Assembly (NCBI RefSeq): GCF_019443325.1
Contig: NZ_CP080383.1
Span: 372,001-436,000, forward strand
Length of the DNA: 64,000 bases
Direction: 5' to 3'
Source: Cryobacterium sp. PAMC25264
GTDB taxonomy: Bacteria; Actinomycetota; Actinomycetes; Actinomycetales; Microbacteriaceae
Below the pieces are notes generated by a model. The model was not told where the DNA came from, did not search any database, and saw only the letters and a list, made by a program, of their open reading frames with translations. A program made the position numbers and the translations under genes. This document shows positions 44,962 to 55,820 of the stretch, piece after piece (within the stretch, counting starts at the first letter, position 1; each line of letters opens with the position of its first letter).

Positions 44962-45864
44962 GTGACAGCTCCCAGCAACGCGCCAGCCCAGCCCTCCCCG
45001 AATCCCACGACGGTCACCCGTCTGCGCGAGCTGGCGACCGCCACGCTCGGCCAGTCCGGAATTGCTGACCCGGAGGTCGACGCCGATCTGCTGATCGGCT
45101 TCGTACTCGGCCAGAGCCGGGGCCAGGTGCAGGCCTCCGCCATCCTCGGCACTGCCCTCGGCGACGCGGACGCGACGAGCATCCTGGCCCTCGTCGAGCG
45201 TCGCGCCCGCCGCGAACCCCTGCAACACATCACCGGACGGGCGCCGTTCCGGGTGCTCGAACTCAACGTGGGCCCGGGCGTGTTCGTTCCCCGCCCCGAG
45301 ACCGAAGGGGTCGCCCAACTCGCCATCGACGCCCTGCGCTCGATGGCCGATCCCGAGCCGATCGGCGTGGACCTGGGCACCGGCAGCGGCGCCATCGCCC
45401 TGGCTCTGGCCACCGAGGTGCCGCACGCCCGGGTGTTCGCCTGCGAGAACTCCACCGACGCGTTCCCCTGGACAAGCCGTAACTTCGCCGAGGTTGCTGC
45501 CCCCAACGCTCGTCTGGTGTTCGCCGACCTCGCCGAGGCCTTTCCCGAACTCGACGGCACGGTGTCGGTCGTCGTGTCGAACCCGCCGTACATCCCCGCC
45601 GACGCGATTCCGCGGGACCCCGAGGTGCGCCTGTTCGACCCGGCCCACGCCCTCTACGGCGGCCCGGACGGCCTGGATGTGGTGCGGCTGGTCTCGCAGA
45701 CCGGCCTGCGGCTGCTGCGCGCCGGCGGCGTGCTCATCATCGAGCACGGCGAGCTGCAGGGCGCCGAGATTCGGGCGCTGCTGGACGCCGACGGCTGGCG
45801 GGCCACAGCCACCCACCGTGACCTCACCACCCGTGACCGCACGACGACGGCGTTACGGCCGTGA
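44962..45864 (+). CDS. prmC: Release factor glutamine methyltransferase
   Basis: 300 residues from GTG 44962, preferred over the earlier in-frame start (44830), which lies in the divergent promoter region. The N-terminal helical domain is followed by a SAM-binding Rossmann fold (GVDLGTGSGAIALALATEVP) and the catalytic NPPY motif (VVVSNPPYIPADAIPRDPEV). PrmC methylates the glutamine of the GGQ motif in RF1 (prfA, encoded upstream) and RF2. Its stop overlaps the following GNAT gene by 4 bp (GTGA). Confidence 0.95.
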   Translation: MTAPSNAPAQPSPNPTTVTRLRELATATLGQSGIADPEVDADLLIGFVLGQSRGQVQASAILGTALGDADATSILALVERRARREPLQHITGRAPFRVLELNVGPGVFVPRPETEGVAQLAIDALRSMADPEPIGVDLGTGSGAIALALATEVPHARVFACENSTDAFPWTSRNFAEVAAPNARLVFADLAEAFPELDGTVSVVVSNPPYIPADAIPRDPEVRLFDPAHALYGGPDGLDVVRLVSQTGLRLLRAGGVLIIEHGELQGAEIRALLDADGWRATATHRDLTTRDRTTTALRP

Positions 45865-46376
45865 CCGCATCCGGGCCGCCTGGCGTCGGAGCTGCCGCCA
45901 CCGCGGGCCTGCGACAGCTGACTCCGGAAGAGCTGGCGGCCTGGCTCGCCACCAGCACGGCCGACTACGCCGACGACCTCGAGGCGGCGGGACTGAGCCG
46001 GGCCGCGGCCGAGAGGAAAGCGGGAGAGTCGACCGCGCGCGAGTTCCCGCACGGCGTGCCCGCACCGGGCCAGCACGTCTACGCGGTCACGGTTTCCGGT
46101 GAGCACGTCGGCGTGCTCTGGCTGGCCGCCGGAGCGGCCGACGACCCCGCCAACTGGTGGATCCTCGACATCCTGATCTTCGACGCGTTCAGGGGCCGCG
46201 GCCACGGCCGCCGGGCGATGCTGCTCGCCGAGACCGAAGCCGCCCGGCTGGGCGCCGCCAAACTCACCCTCAACGTCTTCGCCCGCAACACGGCAGCCAG
46301 GGCCCTCTACGCATCCCTGGCCTACGAGCCCACCAAGATCTACCTGGAAAAGACCCTCCCCTCCCGCGAACTGTGA
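45861..46376 (+). CDS. GNAT-family N-acetyltransferase (RimI-like)
   Basis: 171 residues from GTG 45861, coupled to prmC by a 4-bp overlap. The acetyl-CoA loop reads FRGRGHGRRAMLLAETEAAR, followed by LGAAKLTLNVFARNTAARAL then YASLAYEPTKIYLEKTL, a RimI-type ending. The N-terminal 35 residues are poorly conserved. The target is unknown; the neighbourhood of translation-modifying genes makes a ribosomal or translational substrate possible, which is inference only. The last codons and the stop lie inside a long palindrome (46364-46426). Confidence 0.85.
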   Translation: MTASGPPGVGAAATAGLRQLTPEELAAWLATSTADYADDLEAAGLSRAAAERKAGESTAREFPHGVPAPGQHVYAVTVSGEHVGVLWLAAGAADDPANWWILDILIFDAFRGRGHGRRAMLLAETEAARLGAAKLTLNVFARNTAARALYASLAYEPTKIYLEKTLPSREL

Positions 46377-46426
46377 GTTAAGCCCCGGAAATCCGGGATT
46401 TGTGGGGCTTAGCTCACGGTTCGCGG
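46364..46426. repeat. 63-bp near-perfect palindrome across a stop codon
   Basis: The left arm (46364-46386, CCGCGAACTGTGAGTTAAGC...) pairs with the right arm (46404-46426) at 21 of 23 positions; both mismatches allow G-U pairing in RNA. The centre has an inner AAATCC-G-GGATTT palindrome, so almost the whole segment can fold. The GNAT stop codon (46374-46376) is inside the left arm. It may terminate transcription, and a diverged copy of the left arm occurs at 63867. Confidence 0.85.
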
Positions 46427-46533
46427 ATGGGCGGTTAAGGAGGGGAGCGCTGCACGTGGGGTGAGGCCGGTGAAACGGGCCGCACCGCCAGCCGCCGGGC
46501 CCTCTCAGGCGGGCTGCACTAGAATCGTGCCCG

Positions 46534-47232
46534 ATGACACGTATCTATGATTGCTCGGTCGACGCAGAACTCGCGACCGGCATGCGACTGGCACGCTCGG
46601 CGATCGGCCGCGGCGCGCTCGTTGTCATCCCCACCGACACCGTCTACGGCATCGCCGCGGACGCCTTCAACCCCGAGGCCGTGCAACGGCTGCTGGATGC
46701 CAAGGGCCGCGACCGCCAGTCGCCGCCGCCGGTGCTCATCCCGGGCATCCCCACCCTCGACGCCCTCGCCACGGATGTGCCCGAGCCCGTGCGCGCGCTC
46801 GTGGCGGAGTTCTGGCCCGGCGGCCTCACCGTTGTGCTGAACGCCCAGCCCTCGCTGGTCTGGGACCTCGGCGAAACCCAGGGGACCGTGGCGCTGCGGA
46901 TGCCGCGCAACCGGGTGGCCCTCGACCTCCTGGCCGAGACCGGCCCGCTGGCCGTCTCGAGCGCCAACATCAGCGGCCTTCCGGCGGCCATCGACGTGAT
47001 CGGCGCCGAGGACATGCTCGGCGAGAGCGTCGCCGTCTACCTCGACGGGGGAGTGGCCGGACTCGACTACGACGCCATCGGCGACCGGCCCGGCGACACC
47101 TCGTCCACCATCATCGACGCCACCGGCTTCGCCGACAACGGCGGCAAGCTCGCGATCGTGCGGAACGGCGTGATCTCCCGAGCCGCCATCGAAGCCGTGA
47201 TCGGCGACGCGCTCGCCCCGGTGGCCGAGTAA
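46534..47232 (+). CDS. tsaC: Threonylcarbamoyl-AMP synthase (Sua5/YrdC family)
   Basis: 232 residues. It makes threonylcarbamoyl-adenylate for the t6A37 modification of ANN-decoding tRNAs. YrdC-domain motifs are VVIPTDTVYGIAADAFNPEA, LLDAKGRDRQSPPPVLI (the KxR basic pocket), FWPGGLTVVL and PLAVSSANISGLPAAIDV. It has the short YrdC domain only, without the C-terminal Sua5 domain. It follows prmC-GNAT in the conserved actinobacterial order, and its stop overlaps the next gene by 1 bp. Confidence 0.94.
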   Translation: MTRIYDCSVDAELATGMRLARSAIGRGALVVIPTDTVYGIAADAFNPEAVQRLLDAKGRDRQSPPPVLIPGIPTLDALATDVPEPVRALVAEFWPGGLTVVLNAQPSLVWDLGETQGTVALRMPRNRVALDLLAETGPLAVSSANISGLPAAIDVIGAEDMLGESVAVYLDGGVAGLDYDAIGDRPGDTSSTIIDATGFADNGGKLAIVRNGVISRAAIEAVIGDALAPVAE

Positions 47233-48461
47233 TGACTCTCTTCATCCTCCTGGCGCTGGTGTCGGCCGTCGTCACGTTCCTCATGTCGATCGTGGTGCTC
47301 AAGCTCACCCACAAGTACCGGCTGTACCCCAAGATCCGCGAACGCGATGTGCACACCCGGCCCACACCCCGGCTCGGCGGCATCGCGATGTTCCTGGGCA
47401 TCCTGGTGGCCTTCGGGGTGTCCTACCTGGTGGCGTCGCAGTTCGCGCCGTTGCGGCTGATCTTCGCCGACCCGCACCAGATCATGGCCATCCTCGGCGC
47501 CGCACTGCTGATCGTGCTGCTCGGCGTGGCCGACGACATCTGGGACCTCGACTGGATGACCAAGCTGCTCGGCCAGTTCATCGCCGCCGGGCTGGTGGCC
47601 TGGCAGGGCGTGCAGGTGTTCTCCTTGCCCATCGGCGGCCTCACCGTCGGCTCGTCCTGGATGTCGATCGTGATCACCGTGATGGCGATCGTGATCGTGA
47701 TGAACATGATCAACTTCATCGACGGACTCGACGGCCTTGTGGCCGGTGTGGCGCTCATCGCCAACGGTGTCTTCTTCATCTACAGCTATCTGTTGGTGCG
47801 CGATACCTCTCCCACCAACTACTTCAACCTCGCTTCCCTCATCGCGGCCCTCCTGATCGGCGCCTGCGTGGGGTTCCTGCCCCTGAACTGGCACCCCGCC
47901 AAGATGTTCATGGGAGACGCCGGAGCCCTGCTCGTGGGCCTGCTGATGGCCACCTCGGCGATCGCGATCACCGGCCAGGTCGACCCCACCTCGATGAACC
48001 GCGCGCAGCTGTTCCCGGCGTTCATTCCGCTGATCCTGCCGGTGGCGATCCTCATCATCCCGCTTCTCGACTTCGGCCTAGCCGTGTTCCGGCGGGTGCG
48101 GGCCGGTAAATCCCCGTTCAGCGCCGACCGCAAACACCTGCACCACCGACTGCTCGACATGGGCCACTCACACCTGCACGCCGTGCTGATCTTCTACGGC
48201 TGGACCGCCGCGGCATCCGTGGGGTGCCTGCTCTACTACGTGCTGCCGGTGTTCTTCGGATTGCCCACCTGGTGGGCCACCGTCTTCCTGGTGAGCGCCC
48301 TGGTGATCTGTACCGTGGTGACCCTCGCGCCGCTCAGCCGTCGCAAGGCCATCGAAGCGGCCAGCCAGCTCGCGCCGGTGACCGATGCGATCGGCATCCC
48401 GACCATTGCCCGGCTTGACCCCCTCGACGAGGCGTCTGACAACGCCAAGGAGCACGTATGA
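47232..48461 (+). CDS. WecA-like undecaprenyl-phosphate sugar-1-phosphate transferase
   Basis: 409 residues with about eleven membrane helices. Family motifs are RDVHTRPTPRLGGIAMF, GVADDIWDLDWMTKLLGQ (the DD motif), NMINFIDGLDGLVAGVALIA and the cytosolic loop DRKHLHHRLLDMGHSH, with two catalytically important His. Such MraY/WecA-type enzymes transfer GlcNAc-1-phosphate (or a similar sugar) to undecaprenyl or decaprenyl phosphate, starting cell-wall glycopolymer or linker-unit synthesis. It sits between tsaC and the ATP synthase genes as in other actinobacteria. Its stop overlaps the AtpI-like gene by 4 bp. Confidence 0.9.
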   Translation: MTLFILLALVSAVVTFLMSIVVLKLTHKYRLYPKIRERDVHTRPTPRLGGIAMFLGILVAFGVSYLVASQFAPLRLIFADPHQIMAILGAALLIVLLGVADDIWDLDWMTKLLGQFIAAGLVAWQGVQVFSLPIGGLTVGSSWMSIVITVMAIVIVMNMINFIDGLDGLVAGVALIANGVFFIYSYLLVRDTSPTNYFNLASLIAALLIGACVGFLPLNWHPAKMFMGDAGALLVGLLMATSAIAITGQVDPTSMNRAQLFPAFIPLILPVAILIIPLLDFGLAVFRRVRAGKSPFSADRKHLHHRLLDMGHSHLHAVLIFYGWTAAASVGCLLYYVLPVFFGLPTWWATVFLVSALVICTVVTLAPLSRRKAIEAASQLAPVTDAIGIPTIARLDPLDEASDNAKEHV

Positions 48462-48925
48462 GCACCACACCCAGCACCCAGCCCACCTCGATCCCGGTCT
48501 TCCGCCAGGTGCTCGTCTACGGCGGTGTGCTGGCCCTCGCGATCGCCGTGATCGGCATGGTCGTCGGCGGGCTCACCGTGGGCGGTGTGGGCGTGCTGAG
48601 CGCCCTGATCGGCACCCTGATGGCCGTCGTGTTCATGGGGATCACCGCGGCCAGCATTCTGTTGGCGAATCGTTACGCGGGCCGGGAGTCCGCCATCGGT
48701 GCCTTCTTCGGCATCGTGATGGGCGGCTGGCTACTCAAGTTCGTGGTCTTCCTGGTGCTGTTGATCCTGCTCAAAGACCAGCCGTGGATCAACCCGCTGG
48801 TGCTGTTCCTGAGCATCATCGCCGGTGTCCTCGGTTCCCTCGTCGTCGACGCGATCGTGCTCTTCAAGAGTCGGATGCCCTACGCCAGCGACGTCGTGCT
48901 GCCGCCCGCGCCGCACGATGACTGA
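48458..48925 (+). CDS. atpI: AtpI-like membrane protein
   Basis: 155 residues with four predicted membrane helices: VLVYGGVLALAIAVIGMVVG, LSALIGTLMAVVFMGITAAS, FGIVMGGWLLKFVVFLVLLI and PLVLFLSIIAGVLGSLVVDA. Position directly before atpB and the four-helix topology fit the poorly conserved AtpI/Uup-type protein linked to c-ring assembly. Sequence motifs alone would not prove this. It starts within the stop of the WecA-like gene; atpB begins about 200 bp later, so it may be transcribed from the upstream unit. Confidence 0.65.
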   Translation: MSTTPSTQPTSIPVFRQVLVYGGVLALAIAVIGMVVGGLTVGGVGVLSALIGTLMAVVFMGITAASILLANRYAGRESAIGAFFGIVMGGWLLKFVVFLVLLILLKDQPWINPLVLFLSIIAGVLGSLVVDAIVLFKSRMPYASDVVLPPAPHDD

Positions 48926-49113
48926 GGCTGACCTAACTCGCGACTCGCCGCACGGGCCAATCAGGCACTGATCCGGGCTCACCCGATTCGTAAGCTGGGC
49001 TCGTTTATTGCTAGGGTTATGAGCGATTCACCCCGGTCCGACGTTGCCCATGCTGGCGCGAGGGCCGGCATCTATATTCGTCGTTGCGAGAGCAGAGCTC
49101 CACGCCCCGAACC

Positions 49114-49127
49114 AGGAGAAAGCGCTG
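49114..49127 (+). promoter_or_regulatory. Ribosome-binding site supporting a CTG start for atpB
   Basis: AGGAG (49114-49118) is the only good Shine-Dalgarno sequence in the region and is spaced 6 nt from CTG 49125-49127, in frame with atpB. The nearest canonical in-frame start, ATG 49050, has no such site and would add 25 residues with no resemblance to subunit a N-termini. Confidence 0.6.
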
Positions 49128-49937
49128 CTAGAAACCGCCGTAAACCTGCTCGTTCCGTTCGCGTCCGACGACGGTGAATTCCACGGTCCGACGATCAACG
49201 AGTTCTTCCCGCCCGCGATCTTCTTCCCGGACACCCCGTTCGAGATGAACCGCATCATCCTCATCCGTTTCATCGCGGTTGCCGTGATGATGCTGCTCTT
49301 CTGGGCCGGCACCCGTCGTATGAAGATCGTCCCGACCCGCCTTCAGAGCCTGGTCGAAATGGGCCTGGACCTCGTACGCGTCAACATCGCGGAGGACCTG
49401 CTCGGCAAGAAGGACGGCAAGCGCTTCCTTCCGCTGATCACCACCATCTTCTTCATGGTTCTGTTCATGAACCTCACCGGTGTGATCCCGTTCCTGAACA
49501 TCGCGGGAACCTCCGTCATCGGTGTCCCGCTGGTGCTCGCCCTGGTCGCCTACGCTGCGTTCCTCTACGCCGGCATCAAGAAGCACCCCGGCAAGTTCTT
49601 CCGCAACTCGCTCTTCCCGCCCGGCGTTCCCCCGGTGCTGTACATCATCGTCACGCCGATCGAGTTCGTCTCCACGTTCCTGATCCGCCCCGTCACGCTG
49701 ACCCTGCGGCTCCTGATGAACATGGTCGTCGGCCACCTCCTGCTGGTGCTGTTCTTCGCGGCGACCCAGTTCTTCTTCTTCACCGCTGACGGCGGCTTCA
49801 AGCTGTTCGGTGTCGGTACCCTCGCGTTCGGCTTCGTGTTCACGCTGTTCGAACTCTTGGTGGCGACGCTCCAGGCGTACGTCTTCGCATTGCTCACCGC
49901 TGTCTACATCCAGCTCGCGCTGGCTGACGAGCACTAA
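49125..49937 (+). CDS. atpB: F1Fo ATP synthase subunit a
   Basis: 270 residues if CTG 49125 is the start (MLETAVNLLVPFASDDGEFH, typical for the family); ATG 49050 is the alternative. Subunit a forms the half-channels for protons next to the c-ring. Five to six membrane helices are visible, with the essential Arg in the helix LTLRLLMNMVVGHLLLVLFF and the conserved TLFELLVATLQAYVFALLTA ... YIQLALADEH end. It opens the atpBEFHAGDC operon. A promoter probably lies in the 199-bp gap before it (possible -10 TAGGGT at 49012). Confidence 0.95.
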   Translation: MLETAVNLLVPFASDDGEFHGPTINEFFPPAIFFPDTPFEMNRIILIRFIAVAVMMLLFWAGTRRMKIVPTRLQSLVEMGLDLVRVNIAEDLLGKKDGKRFLPLITTIFFMVLFMNLTGVIPFLNIAGTSVIGVPLVLALVAYAAFLYAGIKKHPGKFFRNSLFPPGVPPVLYIIVTPIEFVSTFLIRPVTLTLRLLMNMVVGHLLLVLFFAATQFFFFTADGGFKLFGVGTLAFGFVFTLFELLVATLQAYVFALLTAVYIQLALADEH

Positions 49938-50219
<282 letters not shown>

Positions 50220-50250
50220 TCCTCTTTTCTACAACTAGTTAGGAGGCACG

Positions 50251-50820
50251 ATGCTTCACTCAGTGATTGCAGCCGCCGCAGAAGCGGAAGAGGCGGTCAA
50301 CCCGCTCATTCCCGCGATCTACGACATCATTTGGTCGTCCTTCGTCTTCGTCGTCATTCTCTTCTTCTTCTGGAAGCTCGTTCTTCCGCGCATGCAGAAG
50401 CTCCTCGACGACCGCGCAGAGGCCATTGAAGGAAACATCGCGAAGGCCGACGAAGCCCAGCGCAAAGCGGAAGCTGCCCTCGAGCAGTACACCGCCCAGC
50501 TCGCTGCGGCCCGCGTCGAAGCCGGCCAGATCCGCGAGCAGGCTCGCACCGACGGTCAGCAGATCGTCGCCGAGCTTCGTGAGCAGGCGTCCAACGACGC
50601 CGCCCGGATCATGGCCACCGCCAAGACCCAGATCGAAGCAGAGCACCAGGCCGCCATCACCTCGCTTCGCAGCGAGGTCGGCACCCTGGCTCTCGACCTG
50701 GCCTCCGGTGTCATCGGTGAAAGCCTGACCGACGACGCGCGCGCCAGCGCCATCGTCGACAGGTTCCTCGCCGACATCGAGTCCTCCGAGAACACGGCCC
50801 CGTCGGCCGGAAAGCACTAG
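50251..50820 (+). CDS. atpF: F1Fo ATP synthase subunit b
   Basis: 189 residues. One N-terminal membrane helix (IIWSSFVFVVILFFFWKLVL) is followed by a long charged coiled coil (AEAIEGNIAKADEAQRKAEA...), forming the peripheral stalk. The start follows a consensus AGGAGG. The short segment before the helix (HSVIAAAAEAEEAVNPLIPA) is typical of actinobacterial b subunits. It is 4 bp from atpH. Confidence 0.96.
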   Translation: MLHSVIAAAAEAEEAVNPLIPAIYDIIWSSFVFVVILFFFWKLVLPRMQKLLDDRAEAIEGNIAKADEAQRKAEAALEQYTAQLAAARVEAGQIREQARTDGQQIVAELREQASNDAARIMATAKTQIEAEHQAAITSLRSEVGTLALDLASGVIGESLTDDARASAIVDRFLADIESSENTAPSAGKH

Positions 50821-50824
50821 ACAC

Positions 50825-51622
50825 ATGGGAAGCGCCACCAGAGAAGCCTTGGCCTCGTCGCGGACGGCCTTGGCCGCCCACGCCGACTCGGCCGATCTGG
50901 CGACGGGCGAAAGCCTGTTCGACGCCGGCCGCGTCATCGGTGACTCATCTCAGCTGCTAGCCGCCATCGGCGACGCCTCAGCCGATGAGACCGCCAAGGC
51001 CGCCCTGGTCAGGGCGGTCTTCGCTCCGACGCTGACGCCGGCAGCCCTCGAGCTGCTGCAGTTTGCTGCGGCGGCCCGCTGGTCGAGCCACCAGGACCTG
51101 CTTGCAGGGATCGAAGAACTCGGCCTGCGTGTGACCGCCGCGTCCGCTCCTGCGGACGTGTCGATCGATTCCGAGCTGTTCACCTTCGGCGCGGCGGTCT
51201 CCTCCGACGCCGAGCTCGAACTGGCGCTGACCAGCAAGCTCACGCCGGCTGCGGCCAAACTGAGCCTCGTCGACGCGCTGCTCTCCGGCAAGGCGAGCGC
51301 GCAGACCCTCGTCATCGTGCGTCACCTCGTGCAGCAGCCCCGCGGCCGCCGCATCGGTGAACTGCTCGGCGACGCCGCCGCGATCGTGGCTGACCAGGCC
51401 GACACCATCATCGCCACCGTCATCTCCGCGACGCCGTTGCACAGCACTCAGCTGGACCGACTCGCGAAGAGCCTGTCGGTTCGATACGGCCGCAACCTCA
51501 CCATCAACCAGGTCATCGACGCATCCGTCGTCGGCGGCCTGAAAGTACAGATCGGCGATGACGTCATCGACGGCAGCATCGCCACCCGTCTCAAGGACTT
51601 GAGACTGCAGCTTGCTGGGTAA
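50825..51622 (+). CDS. atpH: F1Fo ATP synthase subunit delta
   Basis: 265 residues, longer than the usual 180, as is common for actinobacterial delta subunits that carry an extra N-terminal helical portion. The OSCP-type C-terminal domain has IATVISATPLHSTQLDRLAK followed by VRYGRNLTINQVIDASVVGG and LKVQIGDDVIDGSIATRLKD, the family signature. It links the b-stalk to the top of F1. The 88-bp gap to atpA contains a small palindrome. Confidence 0.95.
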   Translation: MGSATREALASSRTALAAHADSADLATGESLFDAGRVIGDSSQLLAAIGDASADETAKAALVRAVFAPTLTPAALELLQFAAAARWSSHQDLLAGIEELGLRVTAASAPADVSIDSELFTFGAAVSSDAELELALTSKLTPAAAKLSLVDALLSGKASAQTLVIVRHLVQQPRGRRIGELLGDAAAIVADQADTIIATVISATPLHSTQLDRLAKSLSVRYGRNLTINQVIDASVVGGLKVQIGDDVIDGSIATRLKDLRLQLAG

Positions 51623-51681
51623 CCTTAGGGTTTCCCAGAACACACAAACCTCGAGACGGTAACGTGTCGAAAAGACAAAGC

Positions 51682-51697
51682 CTGTACTGCTGTACAG
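51682..51697. promoter_or_regulatory. Perfect 16-bp palindromic hairpin before atpA
   Basis: CTGTAC-TGCT-GTACAG lies 14 bp before the atpA start, directly upstream of its ribosome-binding site AGGGAAG. In RNA it would form a small hairpin, possibly tuning atpA translation; as DNA it could be a protein site. Function is unknown. Confidence 0.35.
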
Positions 51698-51710
51698 AAA
51701 AGGGAAGATG

Positions 51711-53348
51711 ATGGCAGAACTAACGATCAGCCCCGATGAGATCCGTGACGCTCTCCAGGACTTCGTCAAGTCCTACGAGCCGAACAAGACCGCAACGACC
51801 GAGGTCGGCTACGTCACCACCGCGGGCGATGGAATCGCCCACGTTGAGGGTCTCCCCGGCGTCATGGCCAACGAACTCATCGAGTTCGCCGACGGCACCC
51901 TGGGCCTCGCGCTGAACCTCGACGAAGACGAGATCGGTGTTGTCGTCCTCGGCGAGTTCGCCGGCATCGTCGAAGGCATGGAGGTGTACCGCACCGGCGA
52001 GGTCCTCTCCGTACCCGTCGGCGATGGCTACCTCGGCCGCGTCGTCGACCCGCTCGGCGCCCCGATCGACGGTCTCGGCGAGATCAAGACCGAAGGCCGC
52101 CGCGCCCTCGAGCTGCAGGCGCCCGGCGTCATGCACCGCAAGAGCGTGCACGAGCCGATGCAGACCGGCATCAAGGCCATCGACGCCATGATCCCGATCG
52201 GCCGTGGCCAGCGCCAGCTGATCATCGGTGACCGCCAGACCGGCAAGACCGCCATCGCGGTAGACACCATCATCAACCAGAAGGCCAACTGGGAGTCCGG
52301 CGACACCAACAAGCAGGTTCGCTGCATCTACGTCGCCATCGGCCAGAAGGGCTCCACCATCGCTTCGGTGAAGGGTGCGCTCGAGGATGCCGGAGCGATG
52401 GAGTACACGACCATCGTCGCCGCTCCCGCGTCCGACCCGGCCGGCTTCAAGTACCTCGCCCCGTATACCGGATCGGCCATCGGCCAGCACTGGATGTACG
52501 CCGGCAAGCACGTCCTCATCATCTTCGACGACCTGTCCAAGCAGGCCGAGGCCTACCGTGCCGTGTCGCTGCTGCTGCGCCGCCCGCCGGGACGCGAAGC
52601 GTACCCCGGCGACGTGTTCTACCTGCACTCCCGTCTGCTGGAGCGTTGCGCCAAGCTCTCCGACGAGCTCGGTGCCGGATCGATGACCGGCCTGCCGATC
52701 ATCGAGACCAAGGCCAACGACGTTGCTGCGTACATCCCGACCAACGTGATCTCGATCACCGACGGCCAGATCTTCCTGCAGTCCGACCTCTTCAACGCCA
52801 ACCAGCGCCCCGCTGTCGACGTGGGAATCTCGGTCTCCCGAGTCGGTGGTGACGCGCAGGTCAAGTCGATCAAGAAGGTCTCCGGTACCCTCAAGCTCGA
52901 ACTTGCCCAGTACCGCTCGCTCGAGGCGTTCTCCATGTTCGCCTCCGACCTCGACCCGGCCAGCCGTCGCCAGCTTGCTCGCGGCGCGCGCCTGACCGAG
53001 CTGCTCAAGCAGCCGCAGTACTCGCCGTACCCCGTCGAAGACCAGGTCGTCTCGATCTGGGCCGGCACCAACGGCAAGCTCGACGAGGTTCCCCTCGAAG
53101 ACATTCTGCGTTTCGAGCGCGAACTGCTCGACTACCTGGGCCGCAACACGGGCATCCTCACCACCCTGCGCGAGACCAACGTGCTCTCGGATGACACCGT
53201 CACCGAGCTCACCTTGGCCGTCGACACCTTCAAGCGCGAATTCCAGACCGGTGAGGGCAAGGCACTCGCCTCCGTCGGCCGCGAAGAGTTCGTCGCCACC
53301 AAGGCGGAAGACGTCAACCAGGAAAAGATCGTCAAGCACAAGCGCTAG
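51711..53348 (+). CDS. atpA: F1Fo ATP synthase subunit alpha
   Basis: 545 residues. This non-catalytic nucleotide-binding subunit of F1 has an N-terminal beta-barrel, a P-loop ([13 protein letters not shown]), the conserved [15 protein letters not shown], and the signature [20 protein letters not shown] that includes the arginine finger. Two adjacent ATGs (51708 and 51711) are possible; 51711 has the better spacing to AGGGAAG. A strong hairpin lies after its stop, before atpG. Confidence 0.97.
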   Translation: MAELTISPDEIRDALQDFVKSYEPNKTATTEVGYVTTAGDGIAHVEGLPGVMANELIEFADGTLGLALNLDEDEIGVVVLGEFAGIVEGMEVYRTGEVLSVPVGDGYLGRVVDPLGAPIDGLGEIKTEGRRALELQAPGVMHRKSVHEPMQTGIKAIDAMIPIGRGQRQLIIGDRQTGKTAIAVDTIINQKANWESGDTNKQVRCIYVAIGQKGSTIASVKGALEDAGAMEYTTIVAAPASDPAGFKYLAPYTGSAIGQHWMYAGKHVLIIFDDLSKQAEAYRAVSLLLRRPPGREAYPGDVFYLHSRLLERCAKLSDELGAGSMTGLPIIETKANDVAAYIPTNVISITDGQIFLQSDLFNANQRPAVDVGISVSRVGGDAQVKSIKKVSGTLKLELAQYRSLEAFSMFASDLDPASRRQLARGARLTELLKQPQYSPYPVEDQVVSIWAGTNGKLDEVPLEDILRFERELLDYLGRNTGILTTLRETNVLSDDTVTELTLAVDTFKREFQTGEGKALASVGREEFVATKAEDVNQEKIVKHKR

Positions 53349-53356
53349 CCGCTGTA

Positions 53357-53386
53357 CGGTCCGCGCCTCCCCGGAGGCGCGGACCG
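53357..53386 (+). repeat. Strong intra-operon hairpin between atpA and atpG
   Basis: CGGTCCGCGCCTC (53357-53369) pairs perfectly with GAGGCGCGGACCG (53374-53386) around a 4-nt loop. It begins 8 bp after the atpA stop. The tail (CTGCTCGACAC) has no T run, so it is not a typical terminator; it may be an RNA-processing or mRNA-stability element that balances alpha against gamma and beta. Confidence 0.8.
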
Positions 53387-53433
53387 CTGCTCGACACCCA
53401 CCGACACGACAGACAAGTAAGCACAGGAGACAC

Positions 53434-54336
53434 ATGGGAGCGCAACTTCGGGTCTACCGGCAGAAGATCAAATCTGCCCAGACGACCAAGAAGATCACTC
53501 GGGCCATGGAGCTGATCTCCGCCTCGCGCATCCAGAAGGCGCAGGCGAGGGTTGCTGCGTCCACCCCGTATTCGCGTGCAATCACGCGCGCCGTTTCAGC
53601 CGTCGCCACCTACTCGAACATCGAGCACGTGCTGACGACCGAGCCGGAGACCATCAACCGCGCCGCGGTCGTCATCTTCGCCTCGGACCGCGGTCTGGCC
53701 GGAGCGTTCAGCTCCCAGGTACTCCGCGAGGCCGAGCAGCTCACCGAACTGCTGCGCAGCCAAGGCAAGGACGTCGTTTACTACCTCGTCGGCCGCAAGG
53801 CGCTCGCGTACTTCAGCTTCCGCCGTCGTGTCTCGGAGCGTTCCTGGACCGGCGCGACCGACCAGCCCGTGTTCGACACGGCACAGGAGATCGGCGAAGC
53901 CCTTCTCGAGGCGTTCCTGCGCGGAGCCGATGACGGTGGTGTGGATGAGATCCACATCGTCTACAACCGCTTCGTCAGCATGGTCACGCAGGTGCCCGAG
54001 GTTGTTCGCCTGCTGCCGCTCGAGGTCGTCGAAGGCGAAGAGGCCCCCGAGGCCGCGAACGTGCTGCCGCTCTACGAATTCGAGCCTGAGGCCGAGACCG
54101 TTCTCGACGCCCTGCTGCCGGTGTACATCGAAAGCCGCATCTTCAACGCCATGTTGCAGTCCGCCGCTTCCGAACACGCCAGCCGCCAGAAGGCGATGAA
54201 GTCGGCCAGCGACAACGCCGACAAGCTCATCAAGGACTTCACGCGGCTGTCGAACAACGCGCGTCAGACCGAGATCACGCAGCAGATTTCCGAGATCGTG
54301 GGTGGAGCCGACGCGCTCTCATCCGCCAAGAACTAA
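53434..54336 (+). CDS. atpG: F1Fo ATP synthase subunit gamma
   Basis: 300 residues. The central rotor shaft has the conserved N-terminal helix [20 protein letters not shown] then [16 protein letters not shown], and the C-terminal helix [23 protein letters not shown] 53434 follows CAGGAGA; an upstream in-frame extension into atpA is rejected. It lies between atpA and atpD as usual. Confidence 0.97.
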   Translation: MGAQLRVYRQKIKSAQTTKKITRAMELISASRIQKAQARVAASTPYSRAITRAVSAVATYSNIEHVLTTEPETINRAAVVIFASDRGLAGAFSSQVLREAEQLTELLRSQGKDVVYYLVGRKALAYFSFRRRVSERSWTGATDQPVFDTAQEIGEALLEAFLRGADDGGVDEIHIVYNRFVSMVTQVPEVVRLLPLEVVEGEEAPEAANVLPLYEFEPEAETVLDALLPVYIESRIFNAMLQSAASEHASRQKAMKSASDNADKLIKDFTRLSNNARQTEITQQISEIVGGADALSSAKN

Positions 54337-55818
<1,482 letters not shown>

Positions 55819-55820
55819 GC

